This document shows positions 1 through 12,704 of a stretch of 64,000 nt of DNA, piece by piece. Below the pieces are notes generated by a model. The model made no database searches. It worked only from the letters and a program-made list of their open reading frames with translations, and was not told the DNA's origin. The stretch spans positions 50,673,818-50,737,817 of the forward strand of contig CM055909.1 of assembly GCA_029582155.1 (NCBI GenBank), written 5' to 3'. Within the stretch, counting starts at the first letter, position 1, and the number at the start of each line of letters is the position of its first letter. The translations under genes were made by a program, and so were the position numbers. The stretch is from Panopea generosa. Its lineage: Eukaryota > Mollusca > Bivalvia > Adapedonta > Hiatellidae.

Positions 1-66
1 ATAGCAGCATTCTTATCAAGCTGTACTAGCAGCGGTCAGAGGTCAGCCTTTGACCTAGTCTTGATG

Positions 67-372
67 TTGACTCGGCCCCCGGCACCGCAGAACCAGCCAC
101 AGCAGCACGCATAAGGATACCCCCAGCCGTACCAGCAGAACGCTCAGGGCTACACCCAGCCGTACCAGCAGCACGCTCAGGGCTACACACAGTGCTTCAC
201 CCCACAGTTCCAGCAGAGGCAGCCACAGGGCTTCACTAGGCAGTTCTCGCAGGTCCCACCACAGATGCCACCACGGGTTCAGAGTACCCCACCAGCCCTT
301 CAGAGTTCATCCCAGTGGTACCCAGCTGCCTTTCCGGCTTCCAGAGCACACTGTCTTTGGGAAACAGGTAAA
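67..372 (+). pseudogene. Pro/Gln/Tyr-rich reading frame, probably decayed
   Basis: The frame reads as a low-complexity protein rich in Pro, Gln, Tyr and Gly. It has near-repeats of QPYQQxAQGYTQ followed by Q/P/F-rich sequence (CFTPQFQQRQPQGFT). A TAA at 112-114 falls exactly where the repeat pattern expects a CAA/CAG codon, so the frame looks broken there. It stays open from 115 to 459, but from about 373 it runs into a MITE. It faces the Harbinger transposase tail-to-tail, and an AATAAA lies at 846-851. PIF/Harbinger elements usually carry a second gene (Myb/SANT-like) beside the transposase. This could be its low-complexity tail, but no Myb or other domain is visible. It could equally be a host gene fragment entering from the left edge. 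Confidence 0.4.
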
Positions 373-555
373 AACAGTCGATCTTGCTATAAAGACCACC
401 TGTATATAGCATCCACTTGCCTCTTAAGGCCACTTTATTGTGTTCCCTTGATAAAATGAAATAGTAAAAATAAACCTGTATATATAGGCCAACTCTGTAT
501 AAAGGCCAAGTTTTCTCTTTCCCTTGAATGGCCTTTATAGGCAAGTTTGACTGTA
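373..555. mobile_element. MITE, copy 1 (termini ACAGTC...GACTGTA)
   Basis: The ends are inverted repeats: ACAGTCGATCTTGCTATAAA on the left matches the reverse complement of the right end, which reads TATAGGCAAGTTTGACTGT. The interior has repeated 'ATAAAGGCCA' and 'CCTGTATATA' words. The element interrupts the Pro/Gln-rich frame. It shares its termini with the shorter element at 3678-3832. The exact left boundary and target duplication are unclear. Confidence 0.6.
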
Positions 556-845
556 TTGCAGTTTCCTACATTATACTACAACTGAATTTTCTGTTGCTTT
601 ATATTATATATACACCCATGGTTTGCATACCCTTCATCCGGTTAAACGTCAGTTCTGTTACAGTTGTCCGAGTTCAGTTTCGCTACGGGCTTCCTGCATG
701 CACCTAGTCATCAAATGAGGACGAGAGGACAGAAGCAGGAGAGGATGTAGCAAGCGAGAGTGGTAATGGCAGCAAGTAGTGCCGCAGTGTTGCAGTAGTT
801 CCTATTACTTCTGTCCTGGTGTTCGTATGTACGTATGCGATTTGT

Positions 846-851
846 AATAAA
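846..851 (+). promoter_or_regulatory. Possible polyadenylation signal AATAAA
   Basis: AATAAA is followed by T/G-rich sequence (GTTTGTTACTGCTGGG, then a T run). It lies downstream of the Pro/Gln-rich frame and could be the 3' end of that transcription unit. AATAAA is common in AT-rich DNA, so this is weak. Confidence 0.25.
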
Positions 852-869
852 GTTTGTTACTGCTGGGAA

Positions 870-1640
870 CTTGTTTTTTTTTGTTTATATAATTTGCAAC
901 AAAAGAAAACAAAACAAGCCGAAAATAACTTCAAAAAATGTCAAATTTTAACAACATGGAGAAAAAGTTTTACAGTTCTGAAGTAAACTTTGACATTTTT
1001 ATAATTTGTATAAACTTTTTTATTTTAGTACACTTTGGTATGGTTTGACTGACTGGCTGGCTGGCTGGCTTTTACATCCTATATTTATGCACCGGTTGGG
1101 CAAATCAGGCGAGAAGAAACAGAGGAGAAAAGAAAGACAGAATTGAGGAAAGAACAGACAATACATGACAATAGAACACATGGGGAGAGTAAAGACGATG
1201 CATCACAACGCACATACAAGACAAGACAATAAGAGGCTACACAAGACAAACTCCCTGTTAAAGTACAATCAGGAAGGTTGTATTGTGCACTCCAGTTTGG
1301 GTCACATTGCTGGATACAACAAAAATGGTCCCGAGTCATGACCTTTAAATTGCGCTCCTGTCACATCTCTTTGTGGCAGCTTTCTTTTCTATTCTGTTCT
1401 TGGGTGGAGGGCGGCTTTCCTTAATTCTGTTTTTTTATTCTCTTTTCCTGTTTTTCTCATTCCTTACCTTTCTAGACTGACTCGAGCCTACGTCCTGATA
1501 AGCCAAACTGGTGCAGAAACATAGTATGTAAAATCCAATCACTCACTCGCTGGATAAAACAAAGCATATCACGTTTATAACTTTTAATCCAACAAATACT
1601 TTAATGCTTCAAGTCCAACTGCCATAATGACACAAATGCT
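870..1640. other. Non-coding interval without recognised features
   Basis: I see no gene here. There is a short (CTGG)n run near 1050-1070 and a purine-rich stretch with many 'AGACAA' words at about 1100-1250. It lies between the two convergent frames of the presumed Harbinger element and may be its interior. Confidence 0.5.
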
Positions 1641-1651
1641 ACTAGTCTTGT

Positions 1652-3053
1652 TCACACTATCTTATCCTGTCATGGAACCCTTCCCACTGCGCTGTTATAT
1701 TAGGCACATAGATAGTCCCTTTGTATCTTTGCTTCACGTGTGACGAGGGGACCTTTGTGCTGCAGTCCATCAAGAAGCTGGCGATCCTGACGCAAAGCAC
1801 CGAGGATAACGTTGTCTTACTCATCCTCCTGGTCAACGTCGGACAGCTAAAAGGCATGGGCTCTGGGCCGCATCCAGTTGTGCAACGTTATGGCTCCCAG
1901 GACAATGCTGATTGCATTGCAGTGTCATCAGCAAACGCCTCCACCGGTGTGCCAAGATGCTGAAGGCATTCTCAACGACACGTCTGGCCCGAAACTGCTT
2001 ATAGTTGAACACTTTCTCTTCATTTGTCATCCCTCTCATCAAGTACGGCTTCATCAGCCAGGTCCGGAGCGGGAAAGCGTCATCTCCCAGTATGAAAACT
2101 GGGATGTTGCGGTCATCTTGCGGGAGTGGCTTGGCCGGAGGGAACAGCCGGTAGGGAGCACTCACTGAAGATGCCAGCTTCGGACGCCGATCCTTGCTTC
2201 TCACACTTGCCAACAGACATTTGTACTCCGCATCCGCCCACCAAGCAGCACAATAGAGCAGAACCCTTTGCAGTTGAAGAATTCGCTCCCAGACAGGTGT
2301 GGTTTCTTGATGGCGACATGTTTACCGCCTATGGCACCACAAGCATGGTGGAAGTTCCACCGGTTGCCGCACGTCTGTGCTACTTCACGCCATTGATCGG
2401 GGGTAGAAGGCAAGGTGAAGAGTTCCCCTCTGTACTTGTCATAAATCGCCCGACACACCTCAGGAACAAAGAGGGAGGTGGTGTTGTGCGCAACCCTGAA
2501 GGCGTACTGTAACCTCAATCCCGGTGTAAACTCATCCCGGTGGCCAGAAAGCGAAGTGTTATCACCACCTTCTCCCCGGGCTCAATGGAACTACGATCCC
2601 CGTGAACGGAAAGTGTATGACCAACATAAGACTTTGTTATAATGTTTGCTAAAGATTATACAAAAAATACATATATTGCAAATTAAAATCGCAATTTAAC
2701 GTGGCAAGCAAATGTTGTACTTGTCTATTGGACTTGGTGATGCGCGGGGTGACCCATAGCAGCAACTCAGCAAACATGTTGCGGCTCATTCTTATGTAGT
2801 TCATGTAATCGCCCTCGGACTCCCTCTCCTGCTCCCGGAAGAGGGTGTAGTACTGGCCAAACAGCCAACGCCACTCAATCCATGGCTTGACCCACCAACG
2901 CCTCTCTCGTCTCCTCTGACGTTGAAGCTCACCGATAAGCATTGCCAAAATAGCTTTATGACGCTCTTCTTCATCACGTAGCATTCTTCTGAGTAGGTCA
3001 ACACGCAACCTCTGTGGTTGGAAAGCCATCACGAAGAGATGTTCTGCTGTCAA
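1652..3053 (-). pseudogene. PIF/Harbinger (HARBI1-like, DDE_4) transposase, decayed
   Basis: Read from high to low coordinates, the frames give a HARBI1-like transposase. The N-terminal part (3053-2700) ends in the family phrase RNMFAELLLWVTPRITKSN. The middle part (about 2600-2201) has VITLRFLATG, then FVPEVCRAIYDKYRGE and GAIGGKHVAIKKP. Next come GSASEAGIFSECSL (about 2200-2260), ILGDDAFPLRTWLMKPY and RRVVENAFSILAHRWRR (about 1900-2110). The C-terminus is NSAVGRVP-x-QDKIV, with its stop at 1652-1654. The pieces lie in several frames, so I count about four frameshifts. There are also in-frame stops, such as TGA where the family has Trp in VPWQD. The first catalytic motif reads IGGKH instead of IDGKH, and GSASD reads GSASE. 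The transposase is therefore certainly inactive. Family length is about 350-430 residues, so most of the protein is represented. Confidence 0.92.
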
Positions 3054-3059
3054 GTTCTG

Positions 3060-3443
3060 ATGAAAATGTGACGGCTGTTGGCGCTTCCCCTTGCATGTAT
3101 ACCGTCACTTGGGGCTAATTGGTACGATGAACGCACAAACAACGTAAGAAATTCGTACGGCTCTCTTGCAAAATCTTGCGTGTCGTAAGGTGGCAGCAAT
3201 AAAGTTTTGCGAATTCTTACGACAGCCTTGTGACTGTCGTGCAAATGTGTGCCTTTCTTTTTCCTACGTTCAAGCTGCGAACACCGTGCGATCCGTCAGT
3301 TAGCCATACGGGCATCGTACTGCTGCCTTGCAGTGTCTACGACCGGTGCGGACCTGTCCGGACATATTGCGAATTTTTCTTACGGCACCACGGGCCTGCG
3401 TAATCGTACGACCAAAAAATCGCACGGCTGATATGAACAGGGC
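3060..3443. mobile_element. Right terminal region of the Harbinger element
   Basis: Upstream of the transposase start there are about 380 bp unusually rich in CGTACG/CGTAAG/CGCACG words on both strands. They look like repeated subterminal binding motifs. Read inward from 3443, the end is GCCCTGTTCATATCAGCCGT, which resembles PIF/Harbinger termini. The outer flank is TTA (3444-3446), and this superfamily duplicates a TWA trinucleotide on insertion. I could not find the matching left terminus, which may lie outside the window or be lost. Confidence 0.6.
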
Positions 3444-3677
3444 TTAAGGGAACTAACCCAACACAGTATAAATATTAGTTCTGTCGCAGTCGTTGTGCTT
3501 GTAAACTAGGCGCAGGTTAAGCGCTTGGGGTAATACCAAATTTTTAGTTAAACTATGAAAAGTTCATAAAACGAAAAACTATTTAAGAAACTCTCTGTAT
3601 GTGTTTGATTGATAAGTTAATACATGCAACAAAATAAAAATAAAACACTCTCAAATATATAGAAATAATCGACAATC

Positions 3678-3832
3678 TACAGCCAAACCTGTGTAAGCGG
3701 TCACCTCTATTAAGCAGCAACTTGTCTTAAATAGACACACTTTCTATTTCCTATTTTATACTTTAAGAGTATATTAACCTGTATTAAGCATCAACCTGTC
3801 TTGAATGGTTGCTTAAGACAGGTTTGACTGTA
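3678..3832. mobile_element. 155-bp MITE, copy 2
   Basis: The terminal inverted repeats are near-perfect: TACAGCCAAACCTGTGTAAGC on one side, and the reverse complement of GCTTAAGACAGGTTTGACTGT on the other. The interior repeats 'ATTAAGCA' and 'AACCTGT'. TA lies at both extreme ends and may be a TA target site. It shares its terminal sequence with the element at 373-555. No coding capacity. Confidence 0.7.
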
Positions 3833-4090
3833 TTTGCTTTAGAAACGAACCTTATTTAATCACGACATTGTCGAATGGTAAAGCGACTCAATTTACAATT
3901 TACTTACCCTCTCGGTTCTGCAATACCGACAGCGTGACTGTTAAACGTGGCTTTTCCACAAAAAGGCGAGTCCTTATACTTGGTATCGAAAGAACATTCT
4001 GCATTTACTATCTTAATGGTAGAGCATCAGACCAAAGATTAGGGGGTGCAGGGTGGTAGGTTATGGGTGCGATTCTCTGCAACGGCAATG

Positions 4091-4364
4091 TGTGGTACCA
4101 TTTGAGTATCAAAATAGGGGTCGTCACACGAATTTGAATCCCCGCTTGGCCACAGTCCCCGTGATGACTTATATCAGTCATAACGTCTCATTATCATTTT
4201 TTCGAAGCTGATTCAAGTGTGAAAGTTATCAGTTACATGCGGAGACGGGAGTGCTCGAGTATTGGTTAACCTGCCATGATCCTGGCAAATATATGTTGTT
4301 TAACTGATCGTCTGTTAGCTCTTGACGACATAAATGTGAAGCTAAATATTCAATCAATCAATCA
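4091..4364 (+). mobile_element. SINE family A, copy 1 (CAAT-type tail)
   Basis: A tRNA-like B-box segment (GAATTTGAATCCCCGC) is followed by a body. The body holds GCTGATTCAAGTGTGAAAGT, then TGCGGAGACGGGAGTGCTCG and TGATCGTCTGTTAG, and it ends in a CAATCAATCAATCA tail. Diverged copies lie at 33586-33812 and 37735-37902. A further tRNA-like stretch (TAATGGTAGAGCATCAGACC) at about 4013-4080 may be an older SINE head. The satellite duplication breakpoint falls inside this SINE at about 4196. Confidence 0.75.
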
Positions 4365-4436
4365 CTGCGAACTGCAAAACTATTGTTTCGCAAATCGCAC
4401 GATTCTAAGGATTATTCACTTAATGAGAGTCATCAA

Positions 4437-4710
4437 CCCAGGTGTCGTCTAGTGGAAGAGCGTCCGTCTCGCATGCAGCAAGTCGTGGGTTCAATCCCCG
4501 GCTGGTTCTTACCGAAGACTAAAGGACAGCTCTATGTCTGATTGGCCCGGTGGTAGTATATTGTGACTGGATGGGGTATATTATACCATGTGTCTACGGC
4601 ATGATACTCTAGTGTGGCAGCGCTCAGAATATTGTCTCAGGTAGACACCGTCACGATACGACAGATAAAAGTCTACGGTTGAAAGCGATGCTAAGCACCA
4701 AACGACAACA
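4437..4710 (+). mobile_element. SINE family B, copy 1
   Basis: The tRNA-derived head has an A-box-like TCGTCTAGTGGAAGAGCG and a B box GTGGGTTCAATCCCCGGC. The body includes GATTGGCCCGGTGGTAGTAT and GTCTCAGGTAGACACCGTCA. A diverged copy at 25701-25985 shares the body (GTCTCAAGCAGACACCGTCG). It is repeated in the duplication at 12947-13220. The head lacks a full cloverleaf, so it is not scored as a tRNA gene. Confidence 0.75.
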
Positions 4711-4751
4711 GCGATGTTATGTATTTAGAACTGATCAGGCTTGTCAAAGTG

Positions 4752-7700
4752 GTTTAATATAGAACACTCTTCATACAATCAGTGTTCTATTATCTATAAC
4801 AACACTCTTCATACAATCAGCGTTCTATTATCTATAACAACACTCTTCATAGTATCAGGACTCTATTATCTGTAACAACACTCTTCATACAATCAGCGTT
4901 CTATTATCTATAACAACACTCTTCATAGTATCAGGACTCTATTATCTGTAACAACACTCTTCATACAATCATTGTTCTATTATCTATAACAACACTCTTC
5001 ATACAATCAGCGTTCTATTATCTATAACAACACTCTTCATAGTATCAGGACTCTATTATCTGTAACAACACTCTTCATACAATCATTGTTCTATTATCTA
5101 TAACAACACTCTTCATACAATCAGCGTTCTATTATCAATAACAACACTCTTCATACAATCAGTGTTCTATTATCTATAACAACACTCTTCATACAATCAG
5201 CGTTCTATTATCTATAACAACACTCTTCATAGTATCAGCACTCTATTATCTGTAACAACACTCTTCATACAATCAGTGTTCTATTATCTATAACAACACT
5301 TTTCATAGAATCAGCGTTCTATTATCTATAACAACACTCTTCATACAATCAGTGTTCTATTATCTATAACAACACCCTTCATAGAATCAGCGTTCTATTA
5401 TCTATAACAACACTCTTCATACAATCAGTGTTCTATTGTCTATAACAACACTCTTCATAGAATCAGCGTTCTATTATCTATAAAAACAGACTTCATAGAA
5501 ACAGCGTTCTATTATCTACAACAATACATTTCATAGAATCAGCGTTCAACTTTCTACAAAAATACACTCGATAGATTCAGTGTTCAGTTATCTAAAACAA
5601 TACACTGCATGAAGTCAGTGTTCAATACACTTCATAGAGTCAGTGTTCAATTATCTACAACAATACACTTCATAGAGTAAGTGTTCAACTATCTAAAACA
5701 ATACATTTCATAGAATCAGTGTTCAATTATCTAAAAGAATACACTGCACAGAGTCATTGCTCAATAATCTACAAAAATACACTGCATAGATTCAGTGTTC
5801 AAATATCTACAACAATACACTACATAGAATCAGTGTTCTCTAATCTATAACAACACACTTCATAGTGTAAGTATTCAATTATCTAAAAACAATACACTTC
5901 ATAGAATCAGTGTTCAATTATCTACAACAATATATTTCATAGAATCAGCGTTCAATTATCTACAACAATACTCTGCTTAGATTCAGCGTTTAATTATATA
6001 CAACAATACACTGATTAGATTCATCGTTCAATTATTTACAACAACACACTTCATAGAATCAGCGTTCATCTATCTACAACAATACACTTCATAGAATAAG
6101 CGTTCTATTTTCTAAAACAATACACTGCATAGATTCGGTGTTCAATTATCTACAACAAAACACTTCATAGAATCAGTGTTCAATTATCTATAACAATACA
6201 ATGCATATATTCAGTGTTCAATTATCTACAACAATACACTGCATAGAGTCAGTGTTCAATTATCTACAACAAAACACTTCATAAAATCAGCATTCAATTT
6301 TCTATAACAATAAACTTAATAGAATGAGCTTTCAATTATCTACAACAAAACACTGCATAGATTCAGTGTTCAATTATCTACAAAATTACACTTCATATAT
6401 TCAGTGTTCAATTATCTACAACAATACACTGTATCGATTCAGCGTTCAATTATCTACAACAATACACTTCATATAATCAGCGTTCAATTATCTACAACAA
6501 AACACTTAATAGAATAAGCTTTCAATTATCTACAACAATACACTGCATAGAGTGAGTGTTCAATTATCTACAACAATACACTGTATACAGTCAGTGTTCA
6601 ATTATCTACAACAATACACTTCATAGAATTAGTGTCCAATAATTACAACAATACACTTCATAAAATAAACGTTCTATTTTCTACAAAAATACACTGCATA
6701 GATTCAGTGTTCAATTATCTACAACAATACACTATATCGATTCAGCGTTCAATTATCTACAACAATACACTTCATATAATCAGCGTTCAATTATCTACAA
6801 CAATACACTTAATAGAATAAGCTTTAAATTATCTACAACAATACACTTAATAGAATAAGCTTTAAATTATCTACAACAATAAACTGCATAGAGTCAGTGT
6901 TCAATTATCTACAACAATACACTGTATACAGTCAGTGTTCAATTATCTTCATCAACAAACTCCATAGAATCAGTGTTCAATTATCTACAACAACACAATT
7001 CATATAATCAGCGTTCAACAATCTACAACAATACACTGTATAGATTCAGTGTTCAATTAGCTACAATCTTACACTGCCTACAGTCAATGATCAATTAGCT
7101 ACAACAATACACTGCATAAAATCAGCGTTCAAATATTTACAACAATACACTGCTTAGATTCAGTGTTTAATTATCTTCAACAATACACTGCATAGATTTA
7201 GTGTTCAAATATCTACAACAATTCACTTCATAGAATCATGTTCAATTATTTACAACAATACACTTTATCGATTCAACGTTCAATTATCTACAACAATAAA
7301 CTGTGAAGAATCAGTGTTTAATTATCTATAACAATACACTGCATAGATTTAGTGTTCAAATATCTACAACAATTCACTTCATAGAATCATGTTCAATTAT
7401 TTACAACAATACACTTTATAGAATCAGCGTTTTATTTTCTACAAAAATACACTGCATCAATTCAGTGTTCAATTATCTACAACAATACACTTCATAGAAT
7501 CAGTGTTCAATTATCTATAACAACACATTTCATAGAATCAGCGTTCAACTATCTACAACAATACACTGAATAGATTCAGTTCTCAAATATCTACAATAAT
7601 ACACTACATAGAGTCAGTGTTCAAATATTTACAACACACTGCTTAGATTCAGGGTTCAATTATCTACAACAATACACTGCTTAGATTCAGTGTTCAATTA

Positions 7701-10700
7701 TCTACAACAATATAATGCATAGAGTCATTGTTCAATTATATATAAAAATACACTGCAAAAAGTCAGTGTTCAATTATCTACAACCATACACTGCATAGAG
7801 TCAGTGTTCAATTATCTACAACAATACACTTTATATAGTATTTGTTCAATTATCTACAACAATACATTTCATAGAATCAGCGTTCAATTATCTACGACAT
7901 TACACTGCATAGATTCAGTGTTCAATTATCTACAACAATACACTTTATAGAGTAAGTGTTCAATTATCTACAACAATACACTGCATAGAATCAGTGTTCA
8001 ATTATCTATAGCAATACACTGCATAGAGTCTGTGTTCAATTATCTCCAACAATACATTTCATAGAGTCAGTCTTTTATTATCTTCAACAATACACTTCAT
8101 CGATTCAACGTTCAATTATCTACAGCAATAAACTGTGTATAGTCAGTGTTCAAATATCTACAACAATACTCTGCATCGATTCAGCGTTCAATGATCTACA
8201 ACAATGCACTGCGTAGAGTCAGTTTTCAATTGTCTACACCAATACACTGTATAGAGGCAGCGTTCAATTATCTACAACAATACACTTCATCGATTCAGCG
8301 TTCAATTATCTACAACAATAAACAGAGTAGAGCCAGTGTTCAATTATATACAACAATACACTGCATAGATTCAGTGTTCAAATATCTACAATAATACACT
8401 GCATCGATTCAGCGTTCAATTATCTACAACAATACACTGCGTAGAGTCAGTGTTTAATTATCTACAACAATAAACTGCATAGATTCAGTATTCAATTATC
8501 TACAACAATACATTTTATAGAATCAGTGTTCAATTATTTACAACAACACACTTCATAGAATCAACGTTCAACTATCTACAACACTACACTGCATAGATTC
8601 AGTGTTTAATTATCTACAACAATACACTGCTTAGATTCAGTGTTCAATTATCTACAACAATACAATGCATAGAGTCAGTGTTCAATTATCTACAACCATA
8701 CACTGCATAATGTCAGTGTTCAATTATCTATACCAATACACTTGACAGAGTCAGTGTTCAATTATCTACAACAATACATTGCATAGATTCAGTGATCAAT
8801 TATCTACAACCATACACTGCATAGAGTCAGTGTTGAATTATCTACAACAATACACTTCATAGATTCAGTGATCAATTATCTACAACAATACACTTCATAT
8901 AGTAAGTGCTCAATTATCTACAACAATACACTGCATAAAGTCAGTGTTCAATTATCTACAACCATACACTGCATAGAGTCAGTGTTCAACTATCTACAAC
9001 AATACACTGCATAGAGTCAGTGTTTAATTATCTTCAACAATAAACTTCATCGAATCAGCGTTCAATTATCTACAGCAATAAACTGTGTATAGTCAGTGTT
9101 CAATTATCTCAAACAATACACTGCATATATTCAGAGTTCAAATATTTACAACAATACTCTGCATCGATTCAGCGTTCAATGATCTACAACAATGCACTGC
9201 GTAAAGTCAGTTTTCAATTATCTACACCAATACACTTCATAGACTCAGCTTTCAATTATCTACAACAATACACTTCATTGATTCAGCGTTCAATTATCTA
9301 CAGCAATACACTGCATCGATTCAGCGTTCAGTGATCTACAACAATACACTGCGTAAAGTCAGTGTTCAATTATATACAACAATACAATGCATAGATTCAG
9401 TTTTTAATTATATACAACAATACATTTCATAGAATCAGTGTTCAATTATTGACAACAACACACTTCATAGAATCCGCGTTCAACTATCTACAACACTACA
9501 CTGCATAGATTCAGTGTTTAATTATCTACAACAATACATTGCTTAGATTCAGTGTTCAATTATTTACAACAACACACTTCAAAGAATCAGCGTTCAACTA
9601 TCTACAACACTACACTGCATAGATTCAGTGTTTAATTATCTGCAACAATACATTGCTTAGATTCAGTGTTCAATTCTCTACAACAATACACTGCATAGAG
9701 TCAGTGTTCAATTATCTACAACCATACACTGCATAATGTCAGTGTTCAATTATCTATACCAATAAACTTAATAGAGTCAGTGTTCAATTATCTACAACAA
9801 AACACTTCATAGATTCAGTATTCAATCATCTACAATAATACACTGCATATAGTCAGTGTTCAATCATCTAAAATAATACACTGCATAAAATCAGCGTTCA
9901 AATATTTACAACAATACACTGCTTAAATTCAGTGTTTAATTATCTACAACAATACACAGCTTAGATTCAGTGTTAAATTATATACAACAATACATTTCAT
10001 AGAGTCAGTGTTCAGTTATCTACAACAATACACTGGATAATGTCAGTGTTAAATTATCTACAACAATACACTTGATAGAGTCAGTGTTCAATTATCTACA
10101 ACAATACAATTCATAGAATCAGCGTTCAATTATCTACAACAATACATTGCAGAGATTCAGTGTTCAATTATCTACAACAATATACTTCATATAGTAAGTG
10201 CTCAATTATCTACAACAATACACTACATAGAGTCAGTGTTCAATTATCTACAACAATATACTGCATAGATTCAGCGTTCAATTATCTACAACGATACACT
10301 TCAAAGATTCAGCGGTCAATTATCCTCAACAATACATTGCATAGATTCAGTGTTCAAATATCTACAACAATACACTTCATACAGTAAGTGTTCAATTATC
10401 TATAACAATAGACTGCATAGAGTTAGTGTTCAATTATCTACAACAATACACTGCATAGAGTCAGTGTTCAATTAACTACATCAATACACTTCATTGAGTC
10501 AGTGTTTAATTATCTTCAACAATACACTTCATAGAATAAGCGTTCAATTATCTACAACAATACAATGCATCGATTCAGCGTTCAATTATCTACAACAATA
10601 CACTGCACAGAGTCAGTGTTCAATTATCTACAACAGTGCACTGCATATATTTTCAGTGTTCAATTATCTACTACAGTACACTTCATAGAATCATTGTTCA

Positions 10701-12700
10701 ATTATCTATAACAATACACTTCATAGAATAAGCGTTCTATTTTTACAACAATACACTGCATAGATTCAGTGTTCAATTATTTACAACAATACACTTCATA
10801 AAATCAGTGTTCAATGATTTACAACAACACACTTCATAGAATCATCGTCCAGCTATCTACCACAATACACTGCATAGATTCAGTGTTCAATTTTCTACAA
10901 CAATACACTGCATAGAGTCAGTGTTCAATTATCTACAAAAATACACAGCATAGAGTCCGTGTTCAATTATCTACAACAATACACTGCATAGAGTCAGTGT
11001 TCAATTAACTACATCAATACACTTCATTGAGTCAGTGTTTAATTATCTTCAACAATACACTTCATAGAATAAGCGTTCAATTATCTACAACAATACACTG
11101 CACAGAGTCAGTGTTCAATTATCTACAACAGTGCACTGCATATATTTTCAGTGTTCAATTATCTACTACAGTACACTTCATAGAATCATTGTTCAATTAT
11201 CTATAACAATACACTTCATAGAATAAGCGTTCTATTTTTACAACAATACACTGCATAGATTCAGTGTTCAATTATTTACAACAATACACTGCATAAAGTC
11301 AGTGTTCTATTATCTACAACAATACACTTCATAGAGTAAACGTTCAATTATCTACAAAATACACTTCATAGAATCAGTGTTTAATTTTCTACAACAATAC
11401 ACTGTATAGATTCAGTGCTCAATTATCTACCACAATACACTTCATAGAGTAAGCGTTCAATTAGCTACAACAATACTCGGCATACAGTAAGTGTTCAATT
11501 ATCTACAACAATATACTGCATTGATTCAGCGTTCAATTATCTACAACAATACACTTCATAGAATCAGTGTTCAATTATCTACAACAATATACTGCATAGA
11601 GTCAGTGTTTAATTATCTACAACAATTCACTTCATAGAATAAGCGTTCAGTTATCTACAACAATACACTGCATAGATTCAGCGGTCAATTATCCTCAACA
11701 ATACACTGCATAGATTCAGTGTTCAATTACCTACAACAATACATTGCATAGAGTCATTATTCAATTAACTACAACAATACACTTCATAGAGTCAGTGTTT
11801 AATTATCGTCAACAATACACTTCATAGAATAAGCGTTCAATTATCTACAACAATACAATCCATCGATTCAGCGTTCAATTATCTAAAACAATACACTACG
11901 TAGAGTCAGTGTTCAATTATCTACAACAATATACTGCATCGATTCAGCGTTCAATTATCTACAACAATACACTGCACAGATTCAGTGTTCAGTTATCTAC
12001 AACAATGCATTGCATAGATTCAGTGTTCAATTATCTACAACAATACACTTCATAGAATCATTGTTCAATTATCTTCAACAAAACACTTCATAGAATAAGC
12101 TTTCTATTTTCTACAACAATACACTGCATAGATTTAATTTACAATTATTTACAACAATACACTTCATAAAATAATTGTTCAATTATCTACAACAATACAA
12201 TCCATCGATTCAGCGTTCAATTATCTACAACAATACACTACGTAGAGTCAGTGTTCAATTATCTACAACAATCCACTGCATCGATTCAGCGTTCAATTAT
12301 CTACAACAAAACACTGCACAGAGTCAGTGTTCAATTATCTACAACAATGCATTGCATAGATTCAGTGTTCAATTATCTACAACAAAACACTTCATAAAAT
12401 AATTGTTCAATTATCTACAACAAAACACTTCATAGAATAAGCGTTCTATTTTCTACAACAATACACTGCATAAATTTAGTTTATAATTATTTACAACAAT
12501 ACACTTCATAAAATAAGTGTTCAATTATCTACAACAACACACTTCATAGAATCAGCGTTCAACTGTTTACAACAATACACTGCATAGAGAGAGTGTTCAA
12601 TTATCTACAACAATACACTGCATAGAATCAGCGGTCAATTATCTACATTAATACCCAGCATGGAGTCCGTGTTCAATTATCTACAACAACACACTTCATA
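4752..12700. repeat. 38-bp satellite array, block 1
   Basis: The period is 38 bp. The core word TTCAATTATCTACAACAATA is followed by CACT(G/T)CATAGA(G/A)TCAG(T/C)G. The first 750 bp (4752-5510) is a distinct subfamily, TTCTATTATCTATAACAACA then CTCTTCATACAATCAGCG, partly organised as dimers with a 'TATCAGGACTC' variant. The remainder is the TTCAATTATCTAC type with variable CATAGA/CATCGA centres. Open frames here have a 38-residue period (three units, 114 bp) and are by-products of the repeat. Confidence 0.95.
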
Positions 12701-12704
12701 AAAT

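Larger units (their letters stand above)
4196..12704. repeat. Tandem duplication unit, copy 1 (8509 bp)
   Basis: The unit holds the 3' part of SINE A, SINE B and about 7.9 kb of 38-bp satellite. It is followed directly by a second copy at 12705-21779. From 4201 to about 4778 I see no differences from the second copy. At the end of this copy, the satellite phrase TTCATAAAAT runs straight into CATTTTTTCGAAG, the duplication start. This is the expected head-to-tail junction. Confidence 0.88.

Noticed and set aside
236-544. 102-codon minus-strand frame
   Set aside because: Runs through the MITE and opposite the Pro/Gln-rich frame, with no domain.
4441-4510. tRNA gene
   Set aside because: It is the head of SINE B; no full cloverleaf and the body is repeated at 25701.
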